From Inquilinus sp052078665 (GTDB lineage: Bacteria > Pseudomonadota > Alphaproteobacteria > DSM-16000 > Inquilinaceae), in assembly GCF_052078665.1 (NCBI RefSeq), contig NZ_JBQJIK010000046.1:1-64000 (forward strand): a stretch of 64,000 bases of DNA, in the 5' to 3' direction. Below the pieces are notes generated by a model. The model was not told the DNA's origin. It ran no database searches and saw only the letters and a program-made list of their open reading frames with translations. Of the stretch, positions 32,167 through 39,420 are shown piece after piece. Both the position numbers and the translations under genes were made by a program. Every line of letters begins with the position of its first letter. Position 1 is the stretch's first letter.

Positions 32167-32639
32167 TCCCGGCCCTGACCGTCTGGCAGCCCTGGGCGAC
32201 GCTGATCATGATCGGCGCCAAGCCCTTCGAATTCCGCGGCTGGCCGATCCCGCGCGCCTATCGCGGCAAGCGCGTCGGCATCCACGCCGGCGCCCATCGG
32301 ATCGACAAATCCGAGGTCGCGGACCTGATCCTTCGGCTGCAGGGACCGGAGGCCTGGACCACCTGCCTGAAGCCGGAGTTGGCACTGCCTCTGCTGAAGC
32401 GGGTCTACACCAGCCCGGGCCTGCTGCCCCTGTCGTCGATGCTGGGCACCGTCATCCTCGGCGAGCCGGTTCGCAGCTGGGAGATCGCCGCCGTCTTCGG
32501 CGGGGTGATCAACGACAGCGACCGGGACGAGCACTGCAACTGGGCATGGCCGGTCTCCGACATCGTGCCGCTGGAGCCGCCTGTGCCCGCCCGCGGCGCG
32601 CAGGGCTTCTGGACCTGGAATGAGGCCGCCCATGGCTGA
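32163..32639 (+). CDS. ASCH domain protein
   Basis: 158 residues. The start ALTVWQPWATLIMIGAKPFEFRGWPIPRAYRGKRVGIHAGA is the ASCH signature (QPWA...GxKxxExR), and a GTVILGEPV strand follows. ASCH domains are PUA-like beta-barrels that bind RNA or modified nucleobases; some bacterial members hydrolyse N4-acetylcytidine. It directly precedes a DUF5131 gene in an overlapping pair, a possible nucleic-acid modification module. Confidence 0.85.
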   Translation: MIPALTVWQPWATLIMIGAKPFEFRGWPIPRAYRGKRVGIHAGAHRIDKSEVADLILRLQGPEAWTTCLKPELALPLLKRVYTSPGLLPLSSMLGTVILGEPVRSWEIAAVFGGVINDSDRDEHCNWAWPVSDIVPLEPPVPARGAQGFWTWNEAAHG

Positions 32640-33630
32640 GAACACCGGCATCGAGTGGGCCGACCACACCTTCAATCCCTGGGTCGGCTGCACCAAGGTC
32701 AGCCCGGCATGCGACTTCTGCTACGCCGAGAAATGGGCGCTCCGGACCGGCCAGGCCGGCCTGTGGGCCGGCGATCGGCGGCTGACCAGCGACAGCAACT
32801 GGAACGAGCCGGTGCGCTGGAACCGCCGGGCCCAGGCCGAGGGCCGGCGGTATCGGGTGTTCTGCGCCAGCCTGGCCGACGTCTTCGACAACAAGGTGCC
32901 GAAGGCCTGGCGCGACCGGCTGTGGAAGCTGATCCGCGACACCCCGCACCTGGATTGGCTGCTGCTGACCAAGCGGCCGCAGCTGATCGCCGGGATGCTG
33001 CCGGAGGATTGGGGCGACGGCTATCCGAACGTCTGGCTGGGCACCACGGTCGAGAACCAGACCGAGGCCGATCGGCGTGTCCCGCATCTGCTGGCAGTGC
33101 CGGCCACGATCCGGTTCCTGTCCTGCGAGCCGCTGCTGGGGCCGGTCGACCTGTCCGAATGGCTGTGGGGGCCGGCGGAGCCGTGCTCGGCGTGCCCCAA
33201 AGACGAGGACTGCGAATGCGGCTGGCAGCCCCGCAGCGCCCTCGCGGGCCAGGCGGCGCTGCACTGGGTCATCTGCGGCGGCGAGAGCGGCCCCCAGGCC
33301 AGGCCGACGCATCCGGACGGACCTCGCAGCCTGCTGGACCAATGCCAATCCACCGGCACCGCCTTCCTGTTCAAGCAATGGGGCGAATGGGTCCCCTACC
33401 AGCCGGACCGGAATTGTACCGTTCTCTGGCACTCCCAGAACGGAGAGATGATCGACCGGCACCACATCCCCGATCTCGACAGCAATGAGGATCCGCGGTC
33501 GAAGTATTGGTCTGACGCCTGCCTCTACGAGGGCGACGATATCTGCCTGCATCTGAAGGTCGGCAAGAAGCTGGCCGGCCGGATGCTGGACGGTCGCACC
33601 TGGGACGAGTTCCCGAAGGTAGCGGCATGA
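32632..33630 (+). CDS. DUF5131 (phage Gp37/Gp68) family protein, radical-SAM-like
   Basis: 332 residues. Near the N-terminus TFNPWVGCTKVSPACDFCYAE gives Cys20-x6-Cys27-x2-Cys30, the three-Cys motif of this family, which recalls iron-sulphur binding in radical SAM enzymes. The middle has the family segments LADVFDNKVP and DTPHLDWLLLTKRPQ, then RFLSCEPLLGP and VICGGESG, and the end has FLFKQWGEW. An inserted Cys-rich loop (CSACPKDEDCECGW) is present. No function is established; a radical chemistry role, for instance on nucleic acid, is inference. Confidence 0.88.
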   Translation: MAENTGIEWADHTFNPWVGCTKVSPACDFCYAEKWALRTGQAGLWAGDRRLTSDSNWNEPVRWNRRAQAEGRRYRVFCASLADVFDNKVPKAWRDRLWKLIRDTPHLDWLLLTKRPQLIAGMLPEDWGDGYPNVWLGTTVENQTEADRRVPHLLAVPATIRFLSCEPLLGPVDLSEWLWGPAEPCSACPKDEDCECGWQPRSALAGQAALHWVICGGESGPQARPTHPDGPRSLLDQCQSTGTAFLFKQWGEWVPYQPDRNCTVLWHSQNGEMIDRHHIPDLDSNEDPRSKYWSDACLYEGDDICLHLKVGKKLAGRMLDGRTWDEFPKVAA

Positions 33631-33782
33631 CAGACCACATCCTGAACCGGCCGGCGCCTCCGGTCACGCCCAAGGCCGAGGTCCAGAAGCCGACGCCCGA
33701 GGACGCGAAGGTGATCCGGCAGACCCAGCGAACCAAGGCCACAGAGGCCGTCTGGCGGGCGATTTCGGGGCGGCCCCGATGA
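33627..33782 (+). CDS. Very small hypothetical protein
   Basis: 51 residues from ATG 33627 (ATGA overlap with the DUF5131 stop) to TGA 33782 (overlap with the next ATG). The gap between the two flanking genes is filled exactly, with 4-bp overlaps on both sides as elsewhere in this operon, which is the main evidence that it is real. Lys/Arg/Pro-rich, no motif. Confidence 0.55.
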   Translation: MTDHILNRPAPPVTPKAEVQKPTPEDAKVIRQTQRTKATEAVWRAISGRPR

Positions 33783-34102
33783 CCGGCCGCCTCGCCTGCC
33801 TGGTGCCGTTCTGCCGTCGCACCCGCGGGGTGCGGAGCGGCGAGCCGCCGATCCGGCCCGGCGAGGAATGGGTGTGCGGCCCACACTGGAAGCTGGTCCC
33901 GGGGCGCCTGAAGGCCAGCCGCCGTCGGGCAAAGCGCCGGGCGATCGCGGCCGACCGGCTGTTCCAACGCCGCTATTCCGAAGCGGGGAACCGCTATTGG
34001 CAGGAATGGCTCGACGAGGTGGACCGCGCACGCCAGGTCGCCCGGGATCGCTGGGCAGCGTGCAAGCGCGCGGCGATCGAGGCGGCCGGAGGGCTGCGAT
34101 GA
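33779..34102 (+). CDS. Hypothetical basic protein
   Basis: 107 residues, not recognised; the start has CLVPFC and WVCGPHW, a likely zinc knuckle (Cys/Cys...Cys/His), then a long basic helix (LKASRRRAKRRAIAADRLFQRRY). Possibly nucleic-acid binding. Confidence 0.62.
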   Translation: MTGRLACLVPFCRRTRGVRSGEPPIRPGEEWVCGPHWKLVPGRLKASRRRAKRRAIAADRLFQRRYSEAGNRYWQEWLDEVDRARQVARDRWAACKRAAIEAAGGLR

Positions 34103-34479
34103 CCGGCCGGCCGAAGCGGGTCCAGCTGCGCCGGACCAAGGGCTGGCGGCTGCCGCCCGGCACCGTGGTGTGCGGCCGCGGCAACGGCAACCGCTGGGGC
34201 AACCCCTGGCGGGTCACCTATGAGCCGGGGAACGGGTGGTGCGTCCTGGACCCCGACTGGGTCGCGCGGCCGCGGCGGCACTTCTGCAGCTCGCGGGCGG
34301 TCGCCCACCGCTTCGCCGTGTGGCGGTATCGGCGCTGGGCCCAGTCGCCGCTGTCCTGGCCGGCCCGGAACACCGCGGAGCTGCGCGGCCGCGACCTGGC
34401 CTGCTGGTGCGGCGCCGAGCTGGCCTGCCATGTCGACGTGCTGCTGGAGCTGGCCAACGGGCCGCAGGTGACCGCATGA
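34099..34479 (+). CDS. DUF4326 domain protein
   Basis: 126 residues with the DUF4326 pattern: VVCGRGNGNRWGNPWRV (the GRGSxWGNPF-like start) and ELRGRDLACWCGAELACHVDVLLELAN (the LRGKxLACWCxxxxCHxDVL end). The domain is common in phages and mobile elements, with no proven activity; the conserved Cys/His suggest a metal or catalytic site. Confidence 0.85.
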   Translation: MTGRPKRVQLRRTKGWRLPPGTVVCGRGNGNRWGNPWRVTYEPGNGWCVLDPDWVARPRRHFCSSRAVAHRFAVWRYRRWAQSPLSWPARNTAELRGRDLACWCGAELACHVDVLLELANGPQVTA

Positions 34480-34931
34480 ATGAGATCGGCAACGCCCTGG
34501 CCGCCGAGCTGGACCGCCTGGGGGCGACAGACATCCGCTTCGCCCATGGTTCGAAGCATCCGCGCATCCACTTCACCTGGAATGGCGAGGAGCACTACCG
34601 CGCCTTCGCCGGCACGCCGCGCAACGCCGGCGACGCCATCCACGAAACGCTGCGCGACCTGCGGCACCAGCTGGGGCTGGTCAAGACGAAGAAGCGCGTC
34701 GGCGACCGGCGCCGGCGGCGGCTGAAGCCGATCGCGGCGCCGATCCGCGTCGTGGACTGCCACGTGCCGGAGCGGCCCGACCCGATGGCCCCGCTGCGGC
34801 GGCATCCGCAATTTGCCGCGGCGCAGGCCTGGGCCCTGGACCAGGCCTGGCGCGCCCTGTTCATCGCCCGGGCCCTGGGCCAGGGATACGTGCCGGTCAT
34901 GGCCGGCGGCCGGGCGCAGGTGACGGCATGA
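34476..34931 (+). CDS. Hypothetical protein
   Basis: 151 residues. The N-terminal 70 residues form an alpha/beta unit (IRFAHGSKHPRIHFTWNGEEHYRAFAGTP...HETLRDLRHQL) seen in small phage proteins of unknown role; a basic linker and a helical tail follow. It overlaps both neighbours. Confidence 0.62.
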   Translation: MNEIGNALAAELDRLGATDIRFAHGSKHPRIHFTWNGEEHYRAFAGTPRNAGDAIHETLRDLRHQLGLVKTKKRVGDRRRRRLKPIAAPIRVVDCHVPERPDPMAPLRRHPQFAAAQAWALDQAWRALFIARALGQGYVPVMAGGRAQVTA

Positions 34932-35146
34932 CCTTCCACTGCCACCGCTGCGGCGAAGCGTGGCCGGACCATCCGGTGACGCGGGTCCCGTGCCCCGACT
35001 GCGGCGCCCCGGCCGGGGCAGCCTGCCGGCGACCGTCCGGGCATCGCGCCTGGGGAGAGCCCCATGTCGAACGCGAGCGGGCGGCGCTGGCCGCAGGGGT
35101 GCTCGGCATTTGCCCCGCCGGCCAGCAGCCGGGGCTAGAGCTGTGA
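34928..35146 (+). CDS. Small zinc-finger protein
   Basis: 72 residues with CHRCGEAW and CPDCGAPAGAACRRPSG, two CxxC pairs; the second block resembles the zinc finger that reads CPxCGAxPGxxCxxPSG in many actinobacterial and phage proteins. Function unknown. Confidence 0.68.
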   Translation: MTFHCHRCGEAWPDHPVTRVPCPDCGAPAGAACRRPSGHRAWGEPHVERERAALAAGVLGICPAGQQPGLEL

Positions 35147-35769
35147 CCGGCCCGCTGTTCCCCGACCTGGCGCTGATGCTGCCGCCCGAGCGGGCGGCCA
35201 AGCCCCGCCGGCCCCGCAAGGAACCGCGGCGCCGGCGGCACCGCGACGACTGGTATTGCGAGAGCCAGGAGGCGGTGCAACTGCTGCTGGACGCCGAGCG
35301 GGCCGACGGCCTGGTGCTGGACCCCTGCTGCGGCCGGGGCAACATCCCGCGAGTGCTGCGGGCGGCCGGGATCGAGTGCCTGGGGTCCGACATCCGCGAC
35401 CGCGGTTTCGAGGGCGTGATCGCCGACTTCCTGGATGCGGGCTTCGAGCTGCCCGCCGGCGTCGATGAAGTCTGGTTCAACCCGCCTTACCGCGACGCCC
35501 AGGCCTTCGTGCAGCGGGCGCGGGACCTGGGGGTGCGGAAGGTGTGCGCCCTGCTGCGCCTGGCGTTCCTGGAAAGCGAGGGGCGCCTGCCGTGGTTCTT
35601 GGAGGGCGGTCTGGCTCGGGTGTGGGTGTTCTCGCGCCGTCTGAGCATGCCGCCCGGCGATGCCCTCGAGTCCGGCCAGGTCGAAGCCGAGGGCGGCAAG
35701 GTCGCCTTCGCCTGGTTCGTCTGGGCACGCGGCTGGAACGGCCCGCCGCAGATCGGATGGCTGCCATGA
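35143..35769 (+). CDS. SAM-dependent DNA methyltransferase, probable adenine-specific
   Basis: 208 residues from GTG 35143. SAM-binding motif I is VLDPCCGRGNIPRVL (about 58-72) with the acidic GSDIRDRG after it, and catalytic motif IV is WFNPPYRDA (NPPY at 113-116), the signature of N6-adenine (or N4-cytosine) methyltransferases. No restriction endonuclease gene is adjacent, so it is an orphan phage enzyme, likely protecting phage DNA from host restriction or regulating phage genes. Confidence 0.87.
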   Translation: MTGPLFPDLALMLPPERAAKPRRPRKEPRRRRHRDDWYCESQEAVQLLLDAERADGLVLDPCCGRGNIPRVLRAAGIECLGSDIRDRGFEGVIADFLDAGFELPAGVDEVWFNPPYRDAQAFVQRARDLGVRKVCALLRLAFLESEGRLPWFLEGGLARVWVFSRRLSMPPGDALESGQVEAEGGKVAFAWFVWARGWNGPPQIGWLP

Positions 35770-36131
35770 CCGCCCCGACGCCGCCGCCCCAGGTCGAGCC
35801 CTATATCGAGATCATCGGCCACGACGCCGCGCTGGACCTGGTCAAGGCCTTCGGCGGGGTGCGGGTCTATGTCCCGAAGGATCCGCCGGCCGACAGCCCG
35901 GTGGTGAAGGCGATCGGCATGGCGGCCGCGGTGCGCCTGGCCGCCGCGCTGGGCGGGGAGTCGCCCCGGATCCCGGTCGCCCGCGCCTGGCTGGTGCAGC
36001 ACTATGCCAGCCTGCAATGGCCGGTGCCGCGCATCGCCCGCGAGCTGCGCATTGCCGATTTCTCGGTTCGTCGTATCCTGGAGCGGCAGGGTGGCCGCCA
36101 GGTCGACGAACGGCAGACCAGCCTGTTCTGA
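35766..36131 (+). CDS. mor: Mor-like transcription activator of late/middle genes
   Basis: 121 residues with the two-part layout of Mor/C activators: a dimerisation part with AFGGVRVYVPKDPPA (compare the GGGQVYIPRG-like strand of Mu Mor) and a C-terminal helix-turn-helix WPVPRIARELRIADFSVRRIL. In Mu, Mor activates the middle promoter and its homologue C the late promoters. It is the last gene before the lysis genes, 17 bp before a perfect palindrome that is probably its binding site. No separate C gene is seen, so this protein may serve both roles. Confidence 0.78.
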   Translation: MTAPTPPPQVEPYIEIIGHDAALDLVKAFGGVRVYVPKDPPADSPVVKAIGMAAAVRLAAALGGESPRIPVARAWLVQHYASLQWPVPRIARELRIADFSVRRILERQGGRQVDERQTSLF

Positions 36132-36148
36132 CCTGATGCCGGTGATGG

Positions 36149-36184
36149 GGCGCACCATGGTGCGCCTGATCCCCCGCCGATAAT
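36149..36184 (+). promoter_or_regulatory. Late promoter 1: activator palindrome and -10
   Basis: GGCGCAC-CATG-GTGCGCC (36149-36166), followed by TGAT and, 12 bp after the palindrome, the -10-like GATAAT (36179-36184). No -35 element is recognisable, as for Mu Mor/C-dependent promoters. It lies just before the endolysin gene. The same arms recur at 44092. Confidence 0.72.
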
Positions 36185-36219
36185 CACCGCATCCTGCGGG
36201 CTCGACCGGAGCCCGTTGA

Positions 36220-37098
36220 ATGCCCCTTCAAGATCCCGCGCATGCTGCGTTGAACCTGATCCCCGCGGACTTCCGCGGGAGGGCGCGTGCCCGCAGCTCC
36301 GGCATCTTCGACGGCCTGGCCGACGAGCTGAAATGCGAGGTCGCGGCGATCCAGACCTTCGTCATGGTTGAAGCCGGCGGCGCCGGCTTCATGAAGGACG
36401 GGCGCCCCAAGATCCTGTTCGAGCGTCACCGATTCCGGAAGCTGACCGGCGGCCGGTTCGACCGCGTGAACGGCAGCGTCAGCAACGCGAGCCCGGGCGG
36501 CTATCTCGGCGGGGCTGCCGAGTATTCGCGGATGGGCGAAGCCTATGCCCTCGATCCCGTGGCGGCCGTGATGTCGGCCAGCTGGGGCTGCGCGCAGATC
36601 ATGGGCGAACGCCATGAGATGGCCGGCTATGTGCTGCCGGGGGCCATGATCGGCGCCTTTTGCGACTACGAGGACGCCCAGCTCCACGGCTTCGCCAATT
36701 TCATCCGGTCGGCCGGGCTGCAGCCGGCGCTGCAGGACAAGGCCTGGCTGCGCCTGTCGGACGGCTACAACGGCAAGGGCGGCCGGGCCAATGGCTATCC
36801 GGCCAAGCTGGCGGCGACCTATGCCCGCCAGCTGGCGGTGGCGCACGACCCGGACAATACCGAGCGGCACGACATCGTCGAGATCCAGGCGATGCTGAAC
36901 CTGCTCGGATACGGGCCGCTGGCGGTCGATGGCTGGTTCGGAGCCAAGAGCCGTGCCGCGGCCTACCTCTACCGCCAGGACCACAACCTGACCGGGCTGA
37001 GCATGCTGGGCCCGGACATGCGCGCGGCGCTGTACGAGGGCATCCCCGTGCCGCCGCCCCTTCCGGCCGCCCGAGGCGGCCCCAACCCCGAGGCGTGA
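36220..37098 (+). CDS. Endolysin: N-acetylmuramidase with peptidoglycan-binding domain
   Basis: 292 residues. Residues about 30-205 are the DUF3380 N-acetylmuramidase: IQTFVMVEAGGAGFMKDGRPKILFERHRFRKLTGGRF carries the likely catalytic Glu and the RPKILFERH motif, then SWGCAQIMG. Residues about 215-270 form a PG_binding_1 repeat (EIQAMLNLLGYGPLAVDGWFGAKSRAAAYLYRQDH). No signal peptide, so release needs a holin. GGAG lies 8 bp before ATG 36220. Confidence 0.93.
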   Translation: MPLQDPAHAALNLIPADFRGRARARSSGIFDGLADELKCEVAAIQTFVMVEAGGAGFMKDGRPKILFERHRFRKLTGGRFDRVNGSVSNASPGGYLGGAAEYSRMGEAYALDPVAAVMSASWGCAQIMGERHEMAGYVLPGAMIGAFCDYEDAQLHGFANFIRSAGLQPALQDKAWLRLSDGYNGKGGRANGYPAKLAATYARQLAVAHDPDNTERHDIVEIQAMLNLLGYGPLAVDGWFGAKSRAAAYLYRQDHNLTGLSMLGPDMRAALYEGIPVPPPLPAARGGPNPEA

Positions 37099-37593
37099 AT
37101 GAAGATCTTCCGATGGTTCGGATGGTGCCTGCTGGTCGCCGCTTGCGCGGCGCCGATCGCCCTGTCGCTGACGTCGCTGCCGGCCCAGGCGGCCGACGGC
37201 ACCACCGTGGACTTCTCACCGACGGCGGCGCTGCTCGGCCAGTACCTGATGGTCGCCATCGAGGGGCTGGCCGGCCTGGCGATCGGCTGGGCGCTGCGCT
37301 GGCTGCACCTGTCGGGCAATGCCCAGGCCGAGCAGGTGGCGGCCCAGGCGCGAGCGCTTCTGCATGGTGCGGTTGAGAACGGTATCAGCCGGGCCTTGGC
37401 CGCCGTGGGTGGCTCGATCAATTCCGTCGACGTTCACAACCAGGTGATGGCATCCGTTCTCGGCTATGCCCAGACGAACGCGGCGTCCGCGCTCGATCGG
37501 CTCGGCGCCTCCCCCGGCGAGCTGAGCAAACTGATCGAGGCGAAGCTTGGGCAACGCAGCGAGGCCGCGACCTTCATCCGGGCATCCCCGTGA
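37099..37593 (+). CDS. Membrane-associated lysis-region protein, possible holin
   Basis: 164 residues. The start (MKIFRWFGWCLLVAACAAPIALSLTSLPAQAA) reads as a signal peptide or first membrane helix, and a second helix lies at about 44-68 (LGQYLMVAIEGLAGLAIGWALRWL). The C-terminal 90 residues are soluble and helical. Position between the endolysin and the spanin candidates suggests a holin or a related lysis factor, but no family is recognised. Confidence 0.65.
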   Translation: MKIFRWFGWCLLVAACAAPIALSLTSLPAQAADGTTVDFSPTAALLGQYLMVAIEGLAGLAIGWALRWLHLSGNAQAEQVAAQARALLHGAVENGISRALAAVGGSINSVDVHNQVMASVLGYAQTNAASALDRLGASPGELSKLIEAKLGQRSEAATFIRASP

Positions 37594-37790
37594 TCGGCGA
37601 CACCCTAAAAGGGCTGGCGGCATGGCTGAAGGCCCTGCTGCCGGCCCTTCTCGGCTATCTGGCGGGCCAGGCGCGCGCCAAGGAACAGCAGGCCCGGAGC
37701 GATGCGGACACCCTGGCGGAACAGAACGATATCGGCGCCGGCGCTCCTGTTGGCCGCCGCCGCATCCTTGACTGGATGCGGGGGCGCTAG
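37590..37790 (+). CDS. Possible inner-membrane spanin (Rz-like)
   Basis: 66 residues: one N-terminal hydrophobic helix (AAWLKALLPALLGYLAGQ, about 10-27) followed by a charged helical tail (RAKEQQARSDADTLAEQNDI). It overlaps, in another frame, the lipoprotein at 37702. This nested arrangement is typical of Rz/Rz1 pairs, although this protein is shorter than most i-spanins. Confidence 0.55.
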   Translation: MIGDTLKGLAAWLKALLPALLGYLAGQARAKEQQARSDADTLAEQNDIGAGAPVGRRRILDWMRGR

Positions 37791-37929
37791 CGTGTGCCCG
37801 GCCTTCCCACCGGCGGGGCCGGCCGTGGCAACCGAGTTCGAGCGCCACGCCGACGACATGCCGGCGACCGAGGAATGGTTCGAGCGCCTGCATCGCCTGG
37901 ACCAGCAACTGGCGGCCTGCCGTGGCTGA
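37702..37929 (+). CDS. Possible outer-membrane spanin lipoprotein (Rz1-like)
   Basis: 75 residues with a lipoprotein signal: SAPALLLAAAASLTGCGG, lipobox LTGC, lipid-modified Cys at about residue 26. The mature part has a proline-containing segment (CPAFPPAGPAV) and a helix. The start lies inside the Rz-like gene, frame-shifted by +1. o-Spanins bridge to the i-spanin and fuse inner and outer membranes at the end of lysis. Confidence 0.6.
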   Translation: MRTPWRNRTISAPALLLAAAASLTGCGGASVCPAFPPAGPAVATEFERHADDMPATEEWFERLHRLDQQLAACRG

Positions 37930-38149
37930 CCCGATCGACCAGGCCAATGAACTGAGCGAGCGCCTCCGGATCGAGGCGCTCGCCGAGCAACGACAGCGCG
38001 CCCGGCAGCGGAGTCAGTTGAGCCGGGGGCGGCCGTCATCGCCGGACTGCCTCGCCTGCGGCGAGCCGATCCCGGAGGAGCGCCAGGCCCTCGGGGGCGT
38101 GACGCGCTGTGTGGGCTGCGAAACCGCGGCCGAAGGAAGGGGACGGTGA
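37922..38149 (+). CDS. TraR/DksA-type zinc finger protein
   Basis: 75 residues starting with GTG 37922. An N-terminal helix (DQANELSERLRIEALAEQRQRARQ) is followed by a C4 zinc finger (CLACGEPIPEERQALGGVTRC then CVGCE pattern), the layout of short TraR-like proteins common in Mu-like phages. TraR binds the RNA polymerase secondary channel and mimics DksA plus ppGpp, so it may tune host promoters during lytic growth. Confidence 0.82.
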   Translation: MADPIDQANELSERLRIEALAEQRQRARQRSQLSRGRPSSPDCLACGEPIPEERQALGGVTRCVGCETAAEGRGR

Positions 38150-38553
38150 TGCCGGACTGGATGCGGGAATGGTGGCCGGCCTTCGCCGTGGCGGCGAGCG
38201 TGCTGTCGCCGCTGCTGGTCATGTGGATCGGGTGGTCGATGCGGCACCAGTTCCTGACACGCGAGGATCACGACAAGGCCGTGGCGGACCGCAACTCCAG
38301 CTTCAAGGCCCTGGAGGTCCAGATCACCGACAACCAGGCCAAGACGGGCGACCGGCTGGCCGCGACCGAGCAGCGCCTGGCCCTGGTCGAGCGGGACGTC
38401 AGCCACCTGCCGACCCGGACCGATTTCGAGCGCCTGGCCATCAGCATCGGCCGGGTCGAGACGGATGTCGGCCGCCTCGGGGCGGGCGTCGCCGGGATGA
38501 ACGAGAACCTCAACCGGATCACCGACCACCTGATGAGCGGGAGCGCCCGATGA
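38149..38553 (+). CDS. DUF2730 family protein (Mu gp25-like)
   Basis: 134 residues: one membrane helix near the N-terminus (about 10-30, PAFAVAASVLSPLLVMWIGWSM), then a long helix likely forming a coiled coil (SSFKALEVQITDNQAKTGDRLAATEQRLALVERDV...). This is the DUF2730 pattern that precedes the terminase genes in Mu-like phages. ATG 38149 follows an in-frame GTG at 38146 that could also be used. Confidence 0.78.
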   Translation: MPDWMREWWPAFAVAASVLSPLLVMWIGWSMRHQFLTREDHDKAVADRNSSFKALEVQITDNQAKTGDRLAATEQRLALVERDVSHLPTRTDFERLAISIGRVETDVGRLGAGVAGMNENLNRITDHLMSGSAR

Positions 38554-38858
38554 GCTTCGCCGAGGCCAACACCAAGAGCCGGCGCCTGGCCATCCTGCGC
38601 CTGCTGGCCGAATCGGAGGGCAGCGCCAACGAGAGCGTGCTCAAGCAAGGGCTGCACCTGCTGGGCTTCGCCGGCCGCCAGGCGACGGCCGACGCCGTGC
38701 GCGAGGACCTGGCGTGGCTGAAGGACCGCGGCCTGGTCGGGCACACCTGGTACGAGGCCCGGGTGCTGGTGGTGACGCTGACCCGCCGCGGCGAGGACTA
38801 TCTGAACCGCGAGGTCGAGCCGATCGACGGCATCGAATACCCCCGCATGGGGAAGTGA
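38550..38858 (+). CDS. Winged-helix protein (Mu gp26-like)
   Basis: 102 residues predicted as a winged helix: RLAILRLLAESEGSANESVLKQGLHLLGFAGRQATADAVREDLAWLKDRGLVGHTWYEARVLVVTLTRRGEDYL. Small proteins of this type lie between DUF2730 and DUF3486 genes in Mu-like phages. Exact role unknown. Confidence 0.78.
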   Translation: MSFAEANTKSRRLAILRLLAESEGSANESVLKQGLHLLGFAGRQATADAVREDLAWLKDRGLVGHTWYEARVLVVTLTRRGEDYLNREVEPIDGIEYPRMGK

Positions 38859-38862
38859 CGCC

Positions 38863-39420
38863 ATGGCCCGCCCGTCCAAGATCGACCGGCTGCCCGGCGA
38901 GTTCCGGGAGGCCATCGGCCGCCTGCGCGAGCAGGGGCACACCATCGACGAGATCCTGGCGCATCTGCGGTCGCTGGGGGTCGACACCATCTCGCGCACC
39001 GGCCTTGGCGAGCACGTCCAGAAGCTGGACGCGATCGGCGAGCGCATCCGGCAGAGCCGGGCCATGGCCAGGGAGCTGGTCGAGCGATACGGCGAGGCCG
39101 GCGAGGACAGGCTGGCACGGCTGAACATCGAGCTGCTGCACGACCTGGTGTTCCGGCTGCAGACGGCCGTGGTGGACGGCGAGCCGGTGCAGCTGTCGAC
39201 CCTGGACGCCCAGCGGCTGTCGGCCACCCTGCGCAACGCGCAGACATCGGCCCGGGCCGACATCGACCTGGCTAGGGCGAAGAAGGTTTGGGCGGACGAG
39301 CAGAAGAAGAAGCTGGCGGCGGTAGAGGCCGAGATCGAGGCGGCCGGACCGGATGCCAAGCCTGACCCGGCCGCGGTGCTGAAGCGTATCCGTGAGGACG
39401 TGTACGGGATCTTCACATGA
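38863..39420 (+). CDS. DUF3486 family protein, probable terminase small subunit (Mu gp27-like)
   Basis: 185 residues matching DUF3486: start ARPSKIDRLPGEFREAIGRLREQGHTIDEILAHL, a RTGLGEHVQKLD segment, then a long helix. In Mu the homologue gp27 is taken as the small terminase that recognises phage DNA for headful packaging. It overlaps the large subunit gene by 4 bp. Confidence 0.88.
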   Translation: MARPSKIDRLPGEFREAIGRLREQGHTIDEILAHLRSLGVDTISRTGLGEHVQKLDAIGERIRQSRAMARELVERYGEAGEDRLARLNIELLHDLVFRLQTAVVDGEPVQLSTLDAQRLSATLRNAQTSARADIDLARAKKVWADEQKKKLAAVEAEIEAAGPDAKPDPAAVLKRIREDVYGIFT

